Shown here piece after piece: positions 38,824-47,990 of a stretch of 64,000 bases of DNA. This DNA is from Flavobacteriales bacterium (GTDB lineage: Bacteria; Bacteroidota; Bacteroidia; Flavobacteriales_F; PHOS-HE28). The stretch's first letter is position 1. The number at the start of each line of letters is the position of its first letter. The position numbers and the translations under genes are program-made. The notes beneath the pieces were generated by a model. It worked only from the letters and a program-made list of their open reading frames with translations. It made no database searches and was not told the origin of the DNA. The DNA is taken from positions 1 to 64,000 of the forward strand of contig JADZAC010000026.1 in assembly GCA_020852835.1 (NCBI GenBank), read 5' to 3'.

Positions 38824-39034
38824 GTGTCACATGATCGGTTGGCGAAAGTAGTTGCGAGCTTGGGAGGCAATCGGTGTGCCACAGATGTATTGGCGGATAT
38901 GCAAGCCATATCCCGTGCGTTCACCCAATAGGCAGACCAAGGCCGACCCGCACCGCAGGACCCCCCCGATCGACCGTTCATGTATGGCGCCACCCATGGA
39001 GGAGCGGCAGCCGATACTTTCGTGCCCCACGCCC

Positions 39035-39742
39035 ATGATCAAACTCAACAACATCCGCAAGGCCTACCAAATGGGCGAGAACCTGCTGCAGGTGCTCAAA
39101 GGCATTGACCTGCACATCCGCAAGGGTGAAATGGTGAGCATCATGGGATCATCAGGCTCGGGCAAGAGCACGTTGTTGAACATCATCGGCCTGCTGGACA
39201 ATGCGGACAGCGGCGATTACCTGCTGGACGGCATGCCCATCCGTTCCCTCACCGAAACACGCGCCGCGGAGCTGCGCAGCAAGTACATCGGCTTCGTGTT
39301 CCAAAGCTTCAACCTGATCGGGTTCAAGAACGCCATGGAAAACGTGGCCTTGCCGCTGTACTACCAGGGCGTGTCCAGCCGCAAGCGGAATGAACAGGCC
39401 ATGGAGATGCTGGGCAACGTGGGCTTGCGCGAGTGGGCGCGGCACATGCCCAATGAGCTGAGCGGCGGCCAGAAACAGCGGGTGGCCATTGCCCGTGCGC
39501 TGATCTCACAGCCCAAGGTGATCCTGGCCGACGAGCCCACCGGCGCCTTGGACAGCAGCACCAGCAGCGAGGTGATGGAGCTGCTGAAGGGCGTGAACAA
39601 GGACCTGGGCATGACGCTGGTGATCGTGACGCATGAACCCAAGGTCGGCGCCCTCACGGACCGGATCATCCGGCTGAAGGACGGGGAGATCGAGAACCAC
39701 CAGCAACAACCGGCAACCGCGGTGCACGATGTTCGATCGTGA
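39035..39742 (+). CDS. ABC transporter ATP-binding protein (MacB/LolD-like)
   Basis: MIKLNNIRKAYQMG; GSSGSGKSTLLN; LSGGQKQRVAIARAL; ILADEPTGALDS. Confidence 0.95.
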   Translation: MIKLNNIRKAYQMGENLLQVLKGIDLHIRKGEMVSIMGSSGSGKSTLLNIIGLLDNADSGDYLLDGMPIRSLTETRAAELRSKYIGFVFQSFNLIGFKNAMENVALPLYYQGVSSRKRNEQAMEMLGNVGLREWARHMPNELSGGQKQRVAIARALISQPKVILADEPTGALDSSTSSEVMELLKGVNKDLGMTLVIVTHEPKVGALTDRIIRLKDGEIENHQQQPATAVHDVRS

Positions 39743-40973
39743 GAAATGGGCGGAGATCTTCAACACCATCGGCAAGAACAAATTGCGGACGGTGCTCACG
39801 GGCTTCAGCGTGTTCTGGGGCATCTTCATGCTCATCCTCTTGCTGGGCATGGGGCAGGGCCTGAGCAACGGCTTCAGCTACAACTTCCGCAACACGGCCA
39901 AGAACACCATCGACATCTGGGGCGGCCAGACCAGCAAACCCTGGCAAGGCTTGGCGGTCGACCGGAACATCCAACTGGACATCCACGATGTGGAAGCCCT
40001 GCGCTCGGCGATCCCCGGCTTGCAGCACATCACCGGCAACCTGCGGGTATGGCGCGGCAACAGCCAGCTGAGCCGGGGCAAGCACTACGGCAACTTCACC
40101 ATCAGCGGGGTCACCCCCGACTTCACCGAACTGCAGCACCAGCAGATCCTGCAAGGCCGCTTCATCAACCAAATGGACGTGGCGCGCACCCGCAAAGTGA
40201 TCGTACTGGCAGAAGACTCGCGTGATGCGCTGTTCAAGGGGGAAGACCCCATAGACCAGTGGGTGCAGGTGAACAACATCCCGTTCCAAGTGGTCGGGGT
40301 GTACCGGTTCGAGAGCGGTGGCCGGGGCATGAACCAGAACAGCCAGGTGTTCATCCCCTTGAGCGTGGTGCAGCGGGTGTTCAACGAGCAGCAGAACGTG
40401 GACAAGATCACCTTCAGCTTCAGCGACGGCTCCATGGCGGGCTCCAAGCAAGCAGCGCAGCGCGCGGCCTCCGTGCTCGCCGCCCGGCACCGTTTCGACC
40501 CCACGGACGATCGGGCGATCTACGTGAACAACAACGTGGAGAACGCCATGCTCTTCGGCCAGATCTTCGGGGGCATCAGCGCATTCCTGTGGATCATCGG
40601 CATCGGCACCATCGTGGCGGGCATCGTGGGGGTGAGCAACATCATGCTCATCACGGTGAAGGAACGCACCAAGGAGATCGGCATCCGCAAAGCCTTGGGG
40701 GCCTCCCCGGCCGACGTGATCGGCCAGGTGATCATGGAAGCCATTTTCGTCAGCGCCATGGCCGGCTACTTCGGGCTGGTGTGCGGGGTGGGCCTGCTGG
40801 AGTTCATTGGAGGCAACGTGCCGGGCAGCGAAATGTTCCGCAACCCCTCGATCAACCTCGGCACCGCATTGTGGGCCACGGGCGTGCTGGTGGTGGCCGG
40901 TGCCCTGGCCGGGCTCATCCCGGCACGCAAAGCCGCTGCCATCAGGCCCATTGAAGCACTGCGTGACGAATGA
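39729..40973 (+). CDS. ABC transporter permease (MacB_PCD/FtsX), copy 1
   Basis: 414 aa; FWGIFMLILLLGMGQG; ITVKERTKEIGIRKALGASPADVIGQ. Confidence 0.94.
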   Translation: MFDREKWAEIFNTIGKNKLRTVLTGFSVFWGIFMLILLLGMGQGLSNGFSYNFRNTAKNTIDIWGGQTSKPWQGLAVDRNIQLDIHDVEALRSAIPGLQHITGNLRVWRGNSQLSRGKHYGNFTISGVTPDFTELQHQQILQGRFINQMDVARTRKVIVLAEDSRDALFKGEDPIDQWVQVNNIPFQVVGVYRFESGGRGMNQNSQVFIPLSVVQRVFNEQQNVDKITFSFSDGSMAGSKQAAQRAASVLAARHRFDPTDDRAIYVNNNVENAMLFGQIFGGISAFLWIIGIGTIVAGIVGVSNIMLITVKERTKEIGIRKALGASPADVIGQVIMEAIFVSAMAGYFGLVCGVGLLEFIGGNVPGSEMFRNPSINLGTALWATGVLVVAGALAGLIPARKAAAIRPIEALRDE

Positions 40974-40985
40974 CAACCGGGAAAG

Positions 40986-42230
40986 ATGTTCGACAGTGAA
41001 CGCTGGAACGAGATCTGGGCCACGCTGAGCCGCAACAAGCTGCGCAGCGGGCTCACCATGTTCGGCGTGTTCTGGGGCATCTTCATGCTGGTGATCATGC
41101 TGGGCATGGGCCAGGGCTTGAACAACGGCGTGATGGGCGGTTTCCAAGGATGGGCCACCAACAGCTTCTTCATCTGGACACAGAGCACCTCCCTCCCCTA
41201 CGCGGGCTTCAAGCGCGGGCGGCAGTTTGATTTCGACAACGGCGACATCGCCGCCATTCGCGCCGTGCAAGGCGTGGACAAGGTGGCACCGCGCCTGCAG
41301 CTCGGCGGATACCGGGGGGCCAACAACGTGAGCTACAAGGACAAGAACGGCGGCTTCAGCGTGAACGGCGACATGCCCGATGTGCTGCTGTTCAAGGCCT
41401 CCACCATTTCCCAGGGGCGTTTCCTCAATGCCAAGGACATCCGCGATGAACGCAAGGTGTGCGTGATCGGCCCGCAGGTGGTGAAAACACTGTTCGGCGC
41501 GGAAGACCCGCTGGGCAAGTACATCCGGATCCAAGGGGTGTTCTTCCAGGTGGTGGGCCTGCACGTGCCCCAGGCCAATGCCATGGACGACGAAGGTGAA
41601 GGCAGCACCATCTTCATCCCGTTCAGCACGTTCCAGAAGGCCTTCAACAGCATGAACACCGTGCACTGGTTCAGCGTGAGCGCCAAGCCCGGCACACAGG
41701 CCTCCGTGGTGCAGGACCGCGTGAAGCGGATGCTCTCCAAACGCCACAAGGTGGATCCCGCCGACCCGTTGGCCTTCGGCGGCTTCAATATGGAGGAGAT
41801 GTACCAGCAGATGAACATGCTGTTCCTGGCCATTTCGGCGCTCAGTTGGTTCGTGGGCATCCTCACGCTGCTCGCCGGGATCATCGGCATCAGCAACATC
41901 ATGCTGGTGATCATCAAGGAGCGCACCAAGGAGATCGGCATTAGGCGCAGCATCGGCGCCCGCCCTGGCAACATCACCGGGCAGATCATGCTGGAAGCCA
42001 TGACCCTCACCTTCATCGCAGGCTACTTCGGCCTGGTGGCCGGCATCGGTGTGCTGCAGCTCATCAACGGCATGCAGATCGAATCGGGCTTCTTCAAGAA
42101 CCCCGAGGTGGGCCTCAGCACGGCCGTGGTGGCCTTGGGCATACTGATCGCCAGCGGGCTCATCGCCGGTTGGATACCCGCCCGCCGCGCCCTGGCCATC
42201 AAGCCTGTTGACGCCCTCCGCGCCGAATAA
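40986..42230 (+). CDS. ABC transporter permease (MacB_PCD/FtsX), copy 2
   Basis: 414 aa; FWGIFMLVIMLGMGQG; VIIKERTKEIGIRRSIGARPGNITGQ. Confidence 0.94.
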   Translation: MFDSERWNEIWATLSRNKLRSGLTMFGVFWGIFMLVIMLGMGQGLNNGVMGGFQGWATNSFFIWTQSTSLPYAGFKRGRQFDFDNGDIAAIRAVQGVDKVAPRLQLGGYRGANNVSYKDKNGGFSVNGDMPDVLLFKASTISQGRFLNAKDIRDERKVCVIGPQVVKTLFGAEDPLGKYIRIQGVFFQVVGLHVPQANAMDDEGEGSTIFIPFSTFQKAFNSMNTVHWFSVSAKPGTQASVVQDRVKRMLSKRHKVDPADPLAFGGFNMEEMYQQMNMLFLAISALSWFVGILTLLAGIIGISNIMLVIIKERTKEIGIRRSIGARPGNITGQIMLEAMTLTFIAGYFGLVAGIGVLQLINGMQIESGFFKNPEVGLSTAVVALGILIASGLIAGWIPARRALAIKPVDALRAE

Positions 42231-42264
42231 CGACCATGAACCTGACGCACGTAACGGAACCAGC

Positions 42265-43383
42265 ATGAAACGCCCGATCAAGTACCTCCTCCTCTTCCTC
42301 CTTGCGGCCCTCTTCCTGTGGACCCTCTGGTTCCTCTACCAGAAAAACGCCACCAAGGCGCCGGAATTCACAGCGGTGAAGCCCCGCATCAGCACCATTG
42401 TGAAGAAAACCGTGGCCAACGGCACCATCGAACCGCGGCAGGAGATCGCGATCAAACCGGTGGTAAGCGGCGTAGTGAAGGAACTCTTCGTGGAGGCCGG
42501 GCAGCTGGTGAAGAAGGGCGACAAGCTCGCCACCATCCAGATCGTGCCCGACATGCTCTCGCTCAACCAGGCGGAAAACCGCGTGAACAGCGCAGCCATT
42601 GCGCTCAGCAACGCGCAGATGGACTACGACCGCAACAAGCCCCTGGCCGACAAGGGCGTGATCGCGGCCAGCGAAATGCAGGGCTTCGACATAGCCTTGC
42701 GCAACGCCCGCCAAGAGCAGGATGCCGCTCAGGACGCCCTGCAATTGGTGCGCGACGGCATCAGTAAAAGCAGCGGCAGCGCCAGCAACACCATAGTGCG
42801 CAGCACCATCGAAGGCATGGTGCTGGACGTGCCCGTGAAAGTGGGGACCAGCGTGATCGAACGCAACAATTTCAACGAAGGCACCACCATCGCCACCGTG
42901 GCCGACATGAACGACTTGATCTTCAAGGGCAATGTGGACGAAAGCGAGATCGGCAAAGTGCGGCTGGGCATGCCCGTGGTGATCACCGTGGGCGCCATCG
43001 ACAGCGCCACCTGGGATGCCAATCTCGAATACATCGCACCCAAAGGCGTGGAGGCGAACGGCGCCATCCAGTTCGAGATCAGGGCTGCCGTGCGGGTAAA
43101 GGAAGGCCGCACCCTGCGTGCGGGCTACAGCGCCAATGCCGACATCGTGCTCGACCGGCGCGACAGCGTGCTCAGCATTCCGGAAAGCGTGATCGCGTTC
43201 AACAACACCGGTGACAGCGCCTTTGTGGAGGTGAAGAACGGCCAAGGCTGGAACAAGACCCACGTGAAGACCGGCCTGAGCGACGGCGTGAACATCGAAC
43301 TGCTGGGCGGTATTGCGGACACCACCACGCTGAAGGGCGCAATGAAGCTGCCCGAAACGGAGCGCCAAGGCCCCCCGATGTGA
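42265..43383 (+). CDS. HlyD/MacA-type periplasmic adaptor subunit
   Basis: VANGTIEPRQEIAIKPVVSGVVKELFVEAGQLVKKGDKLATIQ. Confidence 0.93.
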   Translation: MKRPIKYLLLFLLAALFLWTLWFLYQKNATKAPEFTAVKPRISTIVKKTVANGTIEPRQEIAIKPVVSGVVKELFVEAGQLVKKGDKLATIQIVPDMLSLNQAENRVNSAAIALSNAQMDYDRNKPLADKGVIAASEMQGFDIALRNARQEQDAAQDALQLVRDGISKSSGSASNTIVRSTIEGMVLDVPVKVGTSVIERNNFNEGTTIATVADMNDLIFKGNVDESEIGKVRLGMPVVITVGAIDSATWDANLEYIAPKGVEANGAIQFEIRAAVRVKEGRTLRAGYSANADIVLDRRDSVLSIPESVIAFNNTGDSAFVEVKNGQGWNKTHVKTGLSDGVNIELLGGIADTTTLKGAMKLPETERQGPPM

Positions 43384-43400
43384 CCGGATCCGCCCTGCGC

Positions 43401-44099
43401 ATGCACCTGTTCCATTGCCCCGATCTTGGCCCTTCCGCACTGGACCTGCCGGAGGAAGAGGCGCACCATGCGCTGCATGTGCTGCGGCTTTCCGCCGGCG
43501 CCGTGATCGGCTTGCTGGACGGCATGGGCGGCTTCGCGCAAGCGGAGATCACCGCCGCGGGCAAGCGCAACTGCACCGTGCAGATCAAGCACCGGGAATT
43601 GTCCCCGCCGGAGCGCACGGCCCGCATCCACCTTGCCGTTTCACCCACCAAGCAGTTGGAACGGTTCGAGTGGTTCCTTGAAAAGGCCACCGAGATCGGT
43701 GCGGACCGCATCACCCCGCTGCTTACGCACCGCACCGAACGCACCAAGCTGCGGCACGACCGCTTGGAGCGCGTGATGATCGGGGCCATGAAACAAAGCC
43801 AACGACGGTGGATGCCCCAACTGGACGACCTTACCCCGATCGCTGACTTGGTGAATGAGGCCGTGCCCCAGCGCTTTTTCGGCTGGTGTGAAGGCGATAA
43901 GCGGCAATTGCCCGAAATTCACCAGCCAGGCACGGATGCGCTGTTGCTGATCGGGCCGGAAGGCGACTTCACGGCGGATGAAGCAGGGCTGCTCACCGCA
44001 AGCGGCTTTCAAGCCGTGGGGCTCGGCAATGCCCGCCTGCGCACGGAAACAGCCGCCGTGGCCGCTTGCGCATGGATGAATTTCGCACAGCATCGGTGA
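43401..44099 (+). CDS. rsmE: 16S rRNA (uracil1498-N3)-methyltransferase
   Basis: MHLFHCPDL; AVSPTKQLERFEWFLEKATEIGADRITPLLTHRTER; LLIGPEGDFTADE; GLGNARLRTETAA. Confidence 0.94.
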   Translation: MHLFHCPDLGPSALDLPEEEAHHALHVLRLSAGAVIGLLDGMGGFAQAEITAAGKRNCTVQIKHRELSPPERTARIHLAVSPTKQLERFEWFLEKATEIGADRITPLLTHRTERTKLRHDRLERVMIGAMKQSQRRWMPQLDDLTPIADLVNEAVPQRFFGWCEGDKRQLPEIHQPGTDALLLIGPEGDFTADEAGLLTASGFQAVGLGNARLRTETAAVAACAWMNFAQHR

Positions 44100-44147
44100 G
44101 CACCTTGGCCATTGGGCTACCTGGTTCCATGGCAGATCGGCCATTTG

Positions 44148-44173
44148 GCGAATTGGCAAATTGATCAATTCGC
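44148..44173. repeat. Inverted repeat GCGAATTG/CAATTCGC, with internal palindrome AATTGATCAATT (44159-44170)
   Basis: Read directly from sequence; intergenic. Confidence 0.65.
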
Positions 44174-44210
44174 GAAACACGCAACGCCAACCTCGCCGAA
44201 CTTTGCACCC

Positions 44211-44867
44211 ATGCGCGCCCTGCTGTTCCTCGTTGCGGTATTCGCCGGTTTCGCCGCACAGGCCCAAGGCACCTACCAACTGGCCGTGCTGAAATACAAC
44301 GGCGGCGGCGACTGGTATGCCAACCCCACGGCGGTGCCCAATTTGGTGAAGTTCTGCAACGAACAATTGGGCATGAACATCAACACCGAAGTACCCCATG
44401 TGGAGGTGGGAAGCCCGGACATCTTCAACTATCCTTGGCTGGACATTACCGGGCACGGCAACATCACCTTCAGCCCCCAGGAGGCCCGGAACCTGCGCAA
44501 CTACCTCCTTGGCGGGGGCTTCCTGCATGTAAGTGACAACTACGGCATCGACAAGTTCCTGCGGCCGGCCATGCAACTGGTATTCCCTGAACTGGAGTTC
44601 GTGGAACTGCCTTTCTCCCATCCGGTATACCACCAGAAATATGACTTCCCCAAAGGGTTGCCCAAGATCCATGAGCATGACGGCATGCCGGCCCAAGGCT
44701 TCGGGCTGATCTGGGAAGGCCGCTTGGTATGCTTCTATGACCATGAGACCGACCTGGGCGATGGCTGGGAGGACCCGGACGTGCACAACGACCCGCCCGA
44801 GCTGCACCGGAAGGCCTTGCAGATGGGAGCAAACCTGGTGCAGTACGTGTTTAACGGGGTGGAGTGA
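44211..44867 (+). CDS. DUF4159 domain protein, secreted
   Basis: Signal peptide; LAVLKYNGGGDWYANPTAVPNL...NLRNYLLGGGFLHVSDNYG. Confidence 0.85.
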   Translation: MRALLFLVAVFAGFAAQAQGTYQLAVLKYNGGGDWYANPTAVPNLVKFCNEQLGMNINTEVPHVEVGSPDIFNYPWLDITGHGNITFSPQEARNLRNYLLGGGFLHVSDNYGIDKFLRPAMQLVFPELEFVELPFSHPVYHQKYDFPKGLPKIHEHDGMPAQGFGLIWEGRLVCFYDHETDLGDGWEDPDVHNDPPELHRKALQMGANLVQYVFNGVE

Positions 44868-44888
44868 ACAGGTTGCAGGTCATAGGTT

Positions 44889-44910
44889 GCAGGGCGTGCG
44901 CACGTCCTGC
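44889..44910. terminator. Hairpin GCAGGGCGTGCGCACGTCCTGC between convergent genes
   Basis: Inverted repeat with one G-T pair. Confidence 0.5.
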
Positions 44911-44939
44911 CCTACGAACCATGAACTACAATCCTCAAC

Positions 44940-45680
44940 CTACTTGTTCAGCTTCACCACCTGCCTGCCCCGCACGCGCATGTTGAGCAGTTCCACGGCA
45001 AAGCTGAAGGCCATGGCCACGTAGGCATAGCCTTTGGGGATCTCGCTGTGGTGCAGCGGCTCCAAGCCTTCGAAGAAGAGCATGAAGCCCACCATCACCA
45101 GGAAGGAAAGGGCGAGCATCTTCAAGGTGGGATGCTTTTCAATAAAGGTGCTGATACCGTGGGCAAAGAAGAACATCACGAACATGGCCACCACTACCGC
45201 AGCCACCATCACTTCCACGTGGTTGCCCAACCCGATGGCGGTGAGGATGCTGTCGAAGGAGAACACCGCATCCACCACGATGATCTGCGCCATGAGCGCG
45301 GCAAAGCCCTTCGCTTTGGCATTCGTGCCCGCCTGATGTTCACCGCCTTCCACCTTCGCATGGATCTCCATCACCGCCTTGTAGAGCAGGAACATGCCCC
45401 CTGCGAACAAAATGATATGGCGCAAGGTGAAATCATTGCCCGCCACGGCGAACAAGGGCTTGTCGCCATGCTTCACCAAGGTGGTAAGCCCCAAGAGCAA
45501 CCCCGTGCGCATCAGAATGCCGATGATCATCCAGAGCTTGCGGCCGCGGGCACGGTCTTGCTCGGGCATACGGCCCAAAATGATGCTGACGAAGATCACG
45601 TTGTCAATGCCGAGCACGATCTCCAGCAGGGCCAACGTAACAAAGCTCAGCAGCGCGTTCAGGGTGAGCAGGTCTTCCAT
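44940..45680 (-). CDS. TerC family integral membrane protein
   Basis: ALLEIVLGIDNVIFVSII; IIVVDAVFSFDSILTAIGL. Confidence 0.94.
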   Translation of the reverse strand: MEDLLTLNALLSFVTLALLEIVLGIDNVIFVSIILGRMPEQDRARGRKLWMIIGILMRTGLLLGLTTLVKHGDKPLFAVAGNDFTLRHIILFAGGMFLLYKAVMEIHAKVEGGEHQAGTNAKAKGFAALMAQIIVVDAVFSFDSILTAIGLGNHVEVMVAAVVVAMFVMFFFAHGISTFIEKHPTLKMLALSFLVMVGFMLFFEGLEPLHHSEIPKGYAYVAMAFSFAVELLNMRVRGRQVVKLNK

Positions 45681-45697
45681 GGGGGGCAAATATCGCG

Positions 45698-46336
45698 TCA
45701 ACCGGCCACCGCCATACAGATGGCGCGTGAAACTTCGGATGCATGCACGAGCACCATGATGTGCGGGCCGTGCTGCACCAGGTGGTCCACCGGGAATCGC
45801 AGTGGGATCAGCCGGTCTCCGCTGCCGTGAATGCGCACCACCGGGCCGTTCCACCGTGATCCCGGCCAACGCAACACCGCTTCCACGCCGCGTCGGATCT
45901 TGGTCGCACCTTGTGCCACCGCCATCTCCCACAGCAGCCGGTCCACTTCGTCCGGCCGCGGGCCAAGCACCCGCTTCAACGGCCAGGTCCAACGCATGGT
46001 GGATGGACTGATCAGGGCCGGAAGATGCAGCGCCTTCACCACGCCCATGTACCAAGGCCACTCCCACGGCCCGGTCCAAGTAGAAATGAGCACCACCTTT
46101 TCCGGCTTGGTGAGCAGCGCCAGTTCCTGCGCCACCATGCCCCCCATGCTCACGCCTAAGAGCATGTGCGGCCGTGCGGCATCCACTTGCCGGCCCAGTT
46201 CCGCCGCTACTTGCGCCAAGGTACCCCCGGCGGGAAAGGGAGGCCAATCCAGGTATGCCACATCCAGGCCGTGCAGATCCAACCGGCTGAACAACCGGTG
46301 ATCACAACCCACGCCCGGAAGGAGATAGACCTTCAT
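45698..46336 (-). CDS. Alpha/beta hydrolase
   Basis: MKVYLLPGVGCDHRLF; LLGVSMGGMVAQEL. Confidence 0.83.
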   Translation of the reverse strand: MKVYLLPGVGCDHRLFSRLDLHGLDVAYLDWPPFPAGGTLAQVAAELGRQVDAARPHMLLGVSMGGMVAQELALLTKPEKVVLISTWTGPWEWPWYMGVVKALHLPALISPSTMRWTWPLKRVLGPRPDEVDRLLWEMAVAQGATKIRRGVEAVLRWPGSRWNGPVVRIHGSGDRLIPLRFPVDHLVQHGPHIMVLVHASEVSRAICMAVAG

Positions 46337-46459
46337 GGCACAAAAATCAGCGCAAGTCCGTAGAAAGGCGCCATGATCACCTGTACCTCACCATTTCGGG
46401 GGAAACAAAGACCATTCCATGGAGCTCTGACCTACCTTGCAACGCAGGTCATCCCCGCC

Positions 46460-47917
46460 ATGAAACGCCGGCTGCTGCTGATCACGACATGCTGCATTGC
46501 CCTTTTCGCCCATGGGCAGGCGGAAATGAGCGCATTCACCAGCACGGGCAGGGCGGTCTCTACCACCTTCGCCGAGGATTACCAAACCGTAGGGATCAAC
46601 CCGGCCAACCTGGGCTGGAAATGGCGCCATGAAAAGAAGCACGTGGCCATAGGCTTGCTGGAAGGCAGCTACAGCGTGCACTCCGACGCGATCACCCGCA
46701 CCGACATCCGCGAACGGCTGATCAATTCGGATTTCACCTTCACAGAATCGGAGAAGGAGAGCGCCGGCCGCCAATTTGCCGACGCCGGCGCCATTGCCAA
46801 TGTGGACCTCATGCTCTTCGGCGCCGCCGTAGCCACGGAAAAGGCGGGCGGCTTCGCCTTCCAAATGCGCGACCGCATGCAGGTCTCCTCGCGGTTCGGG
46901 CCGCTCACCGCGGAATTGGCGTTCATCGGCTTCCGGTCGGATTACTTCAACCTGCTGGTGCTGGTTACCGGTGATACGATCTCCAACTACGAAAACATGT
47001 CGCCCGATTCGATCGCGTTGATCGCCTTGGGCATTGCTACACAACCGCAACTGCTTTCCACGGTGCTCGACGGATCGCACTTGCGGGCCAGTTGGTACCG
47101 GGAATTCGGCTTTTCCTACGGCAGGCACCTGGTTCGCAATGATGACCTGGAGCTCGACTTCGGCATCGGGCTGAAATACTTGTTGGGCATCGGTATAGTG
47201 GACATATCCTCAAAGGATGGAAAAGCCACGGGATTCACCGCTATCACACCCACCCTGGGCATCGATATCGAAAGCGGAGAGCGCGTGGACGATGCCCCCT
47301 CGATCGGTGGATCCATCGCCTCTCCGAAACCGGCAGGAACCGGTGTTGGCGTGGACCTGGGCATGGCCATGATCATCGGGAAGAAATGGAAGCTGGGTGC
47401 TTCCGTATGCAACCTGGGCTCGATCACCTGGACCGGCGATGTATATACTGCGGGCGATGGCAGCCTGATCGACCTGGCCACCAATGGCCTGGAGAACTAC
47501 AACATCATCAACGGGCTGGAGGATTTTGTCACCAACACGGGCTTCCTGAAGTGGGAATCCGGGATGCGCACCAAACGGCCGCTGCCTTCCACCGCCCGTT
47601 TCGGCATTGGGCTGCTCGCCGGCAAGAGCATTGAGGCAGGTGCTGAAGTAGTGGTGCCATTGAACCAGGAACCCGGCAATTTGGAAAGCGCCGCCTTCGG
47701 GATCGGCGGTGATTTCAGGCCTGTGCCGTGGGTCCAATTGAGCACGGGCATCAGCACCGGTGGTGGCTATGCCCTGAAAGTGCCGGTGGGCATCACCTTT
47801 ATCGTGGGCGGCGGCACTTGGGAGGCCGGGTTCGCCTCGCGTGATGTGGTCACCTTCTTCGCCCAGTCCAACCCTACGCTATCGCTCAGCATGGGCTTTC
47901 TGAGGTTCAGATTTTGA
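46460..47917 (+). CDS. Outer-membrane beta-barrel-like protein (DUF5723-like)
   Basis: Signal peptide; FTSTGRAVSTTFAEDYQTVGINPANLG; C-terminal aromatic residue pattern. Confidence 0.7.
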   Translation: MKRRLLLITTCCIALFAHGQAEMSAFTSTGRAVSTTFAEDYQTVGINPANLGWKWRHEKKHVAIGLLEGSYSVHSDAITRTDIRERLINSDFTFTESEKESAGRQFADAGAIANVDLMLFGAAVATEKAGGFAFQMRDRMQVSSRFGPLTAELAFIGFRSDYFNLLVLVTGDTISNYENMSPDSIALIALGIATQPQLLSTVLDGSHLRASWYREFGFSYGRHLVRNDDLELDFGIGLKYLLGIGIVDISSKDGKATGFTAITPTLGIDIESGERVDDAPSIGGSIASPKPAGTGVGVDLGMAMIIGKKWKLGASVCNLGSITWTGDVYTAGDGSLIDLATNGLENYNIINGLEDFVTNTGFLKWESGMRTKRPLPSTARFGIGLLAGKSIEAGAEVVVPLNQEPGNLESAAFGIGGDFRPVPWVQLSTGISTGGGYALKVPVGITFIVGGGTWEAGFASRDVVTFFAQSNPTLSLSMGFLRFRF

Positions 47918-47990
47918 TCCGGAAGCCGTAGCCCGCGCCGCATACGGCATCGGCGGCAGGGAGCATAGGGCATCTCCTGATGTCCACAGC

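Noticed and set aside
39666-42281. 871-aa minus-strand ORF opposite the two ABC permeases
   Set aside because: Antisense shadow of clear MacB-like permeases in high-GC DNA; His/Val/Ala/Gln-rich translation with no recognisable domain.
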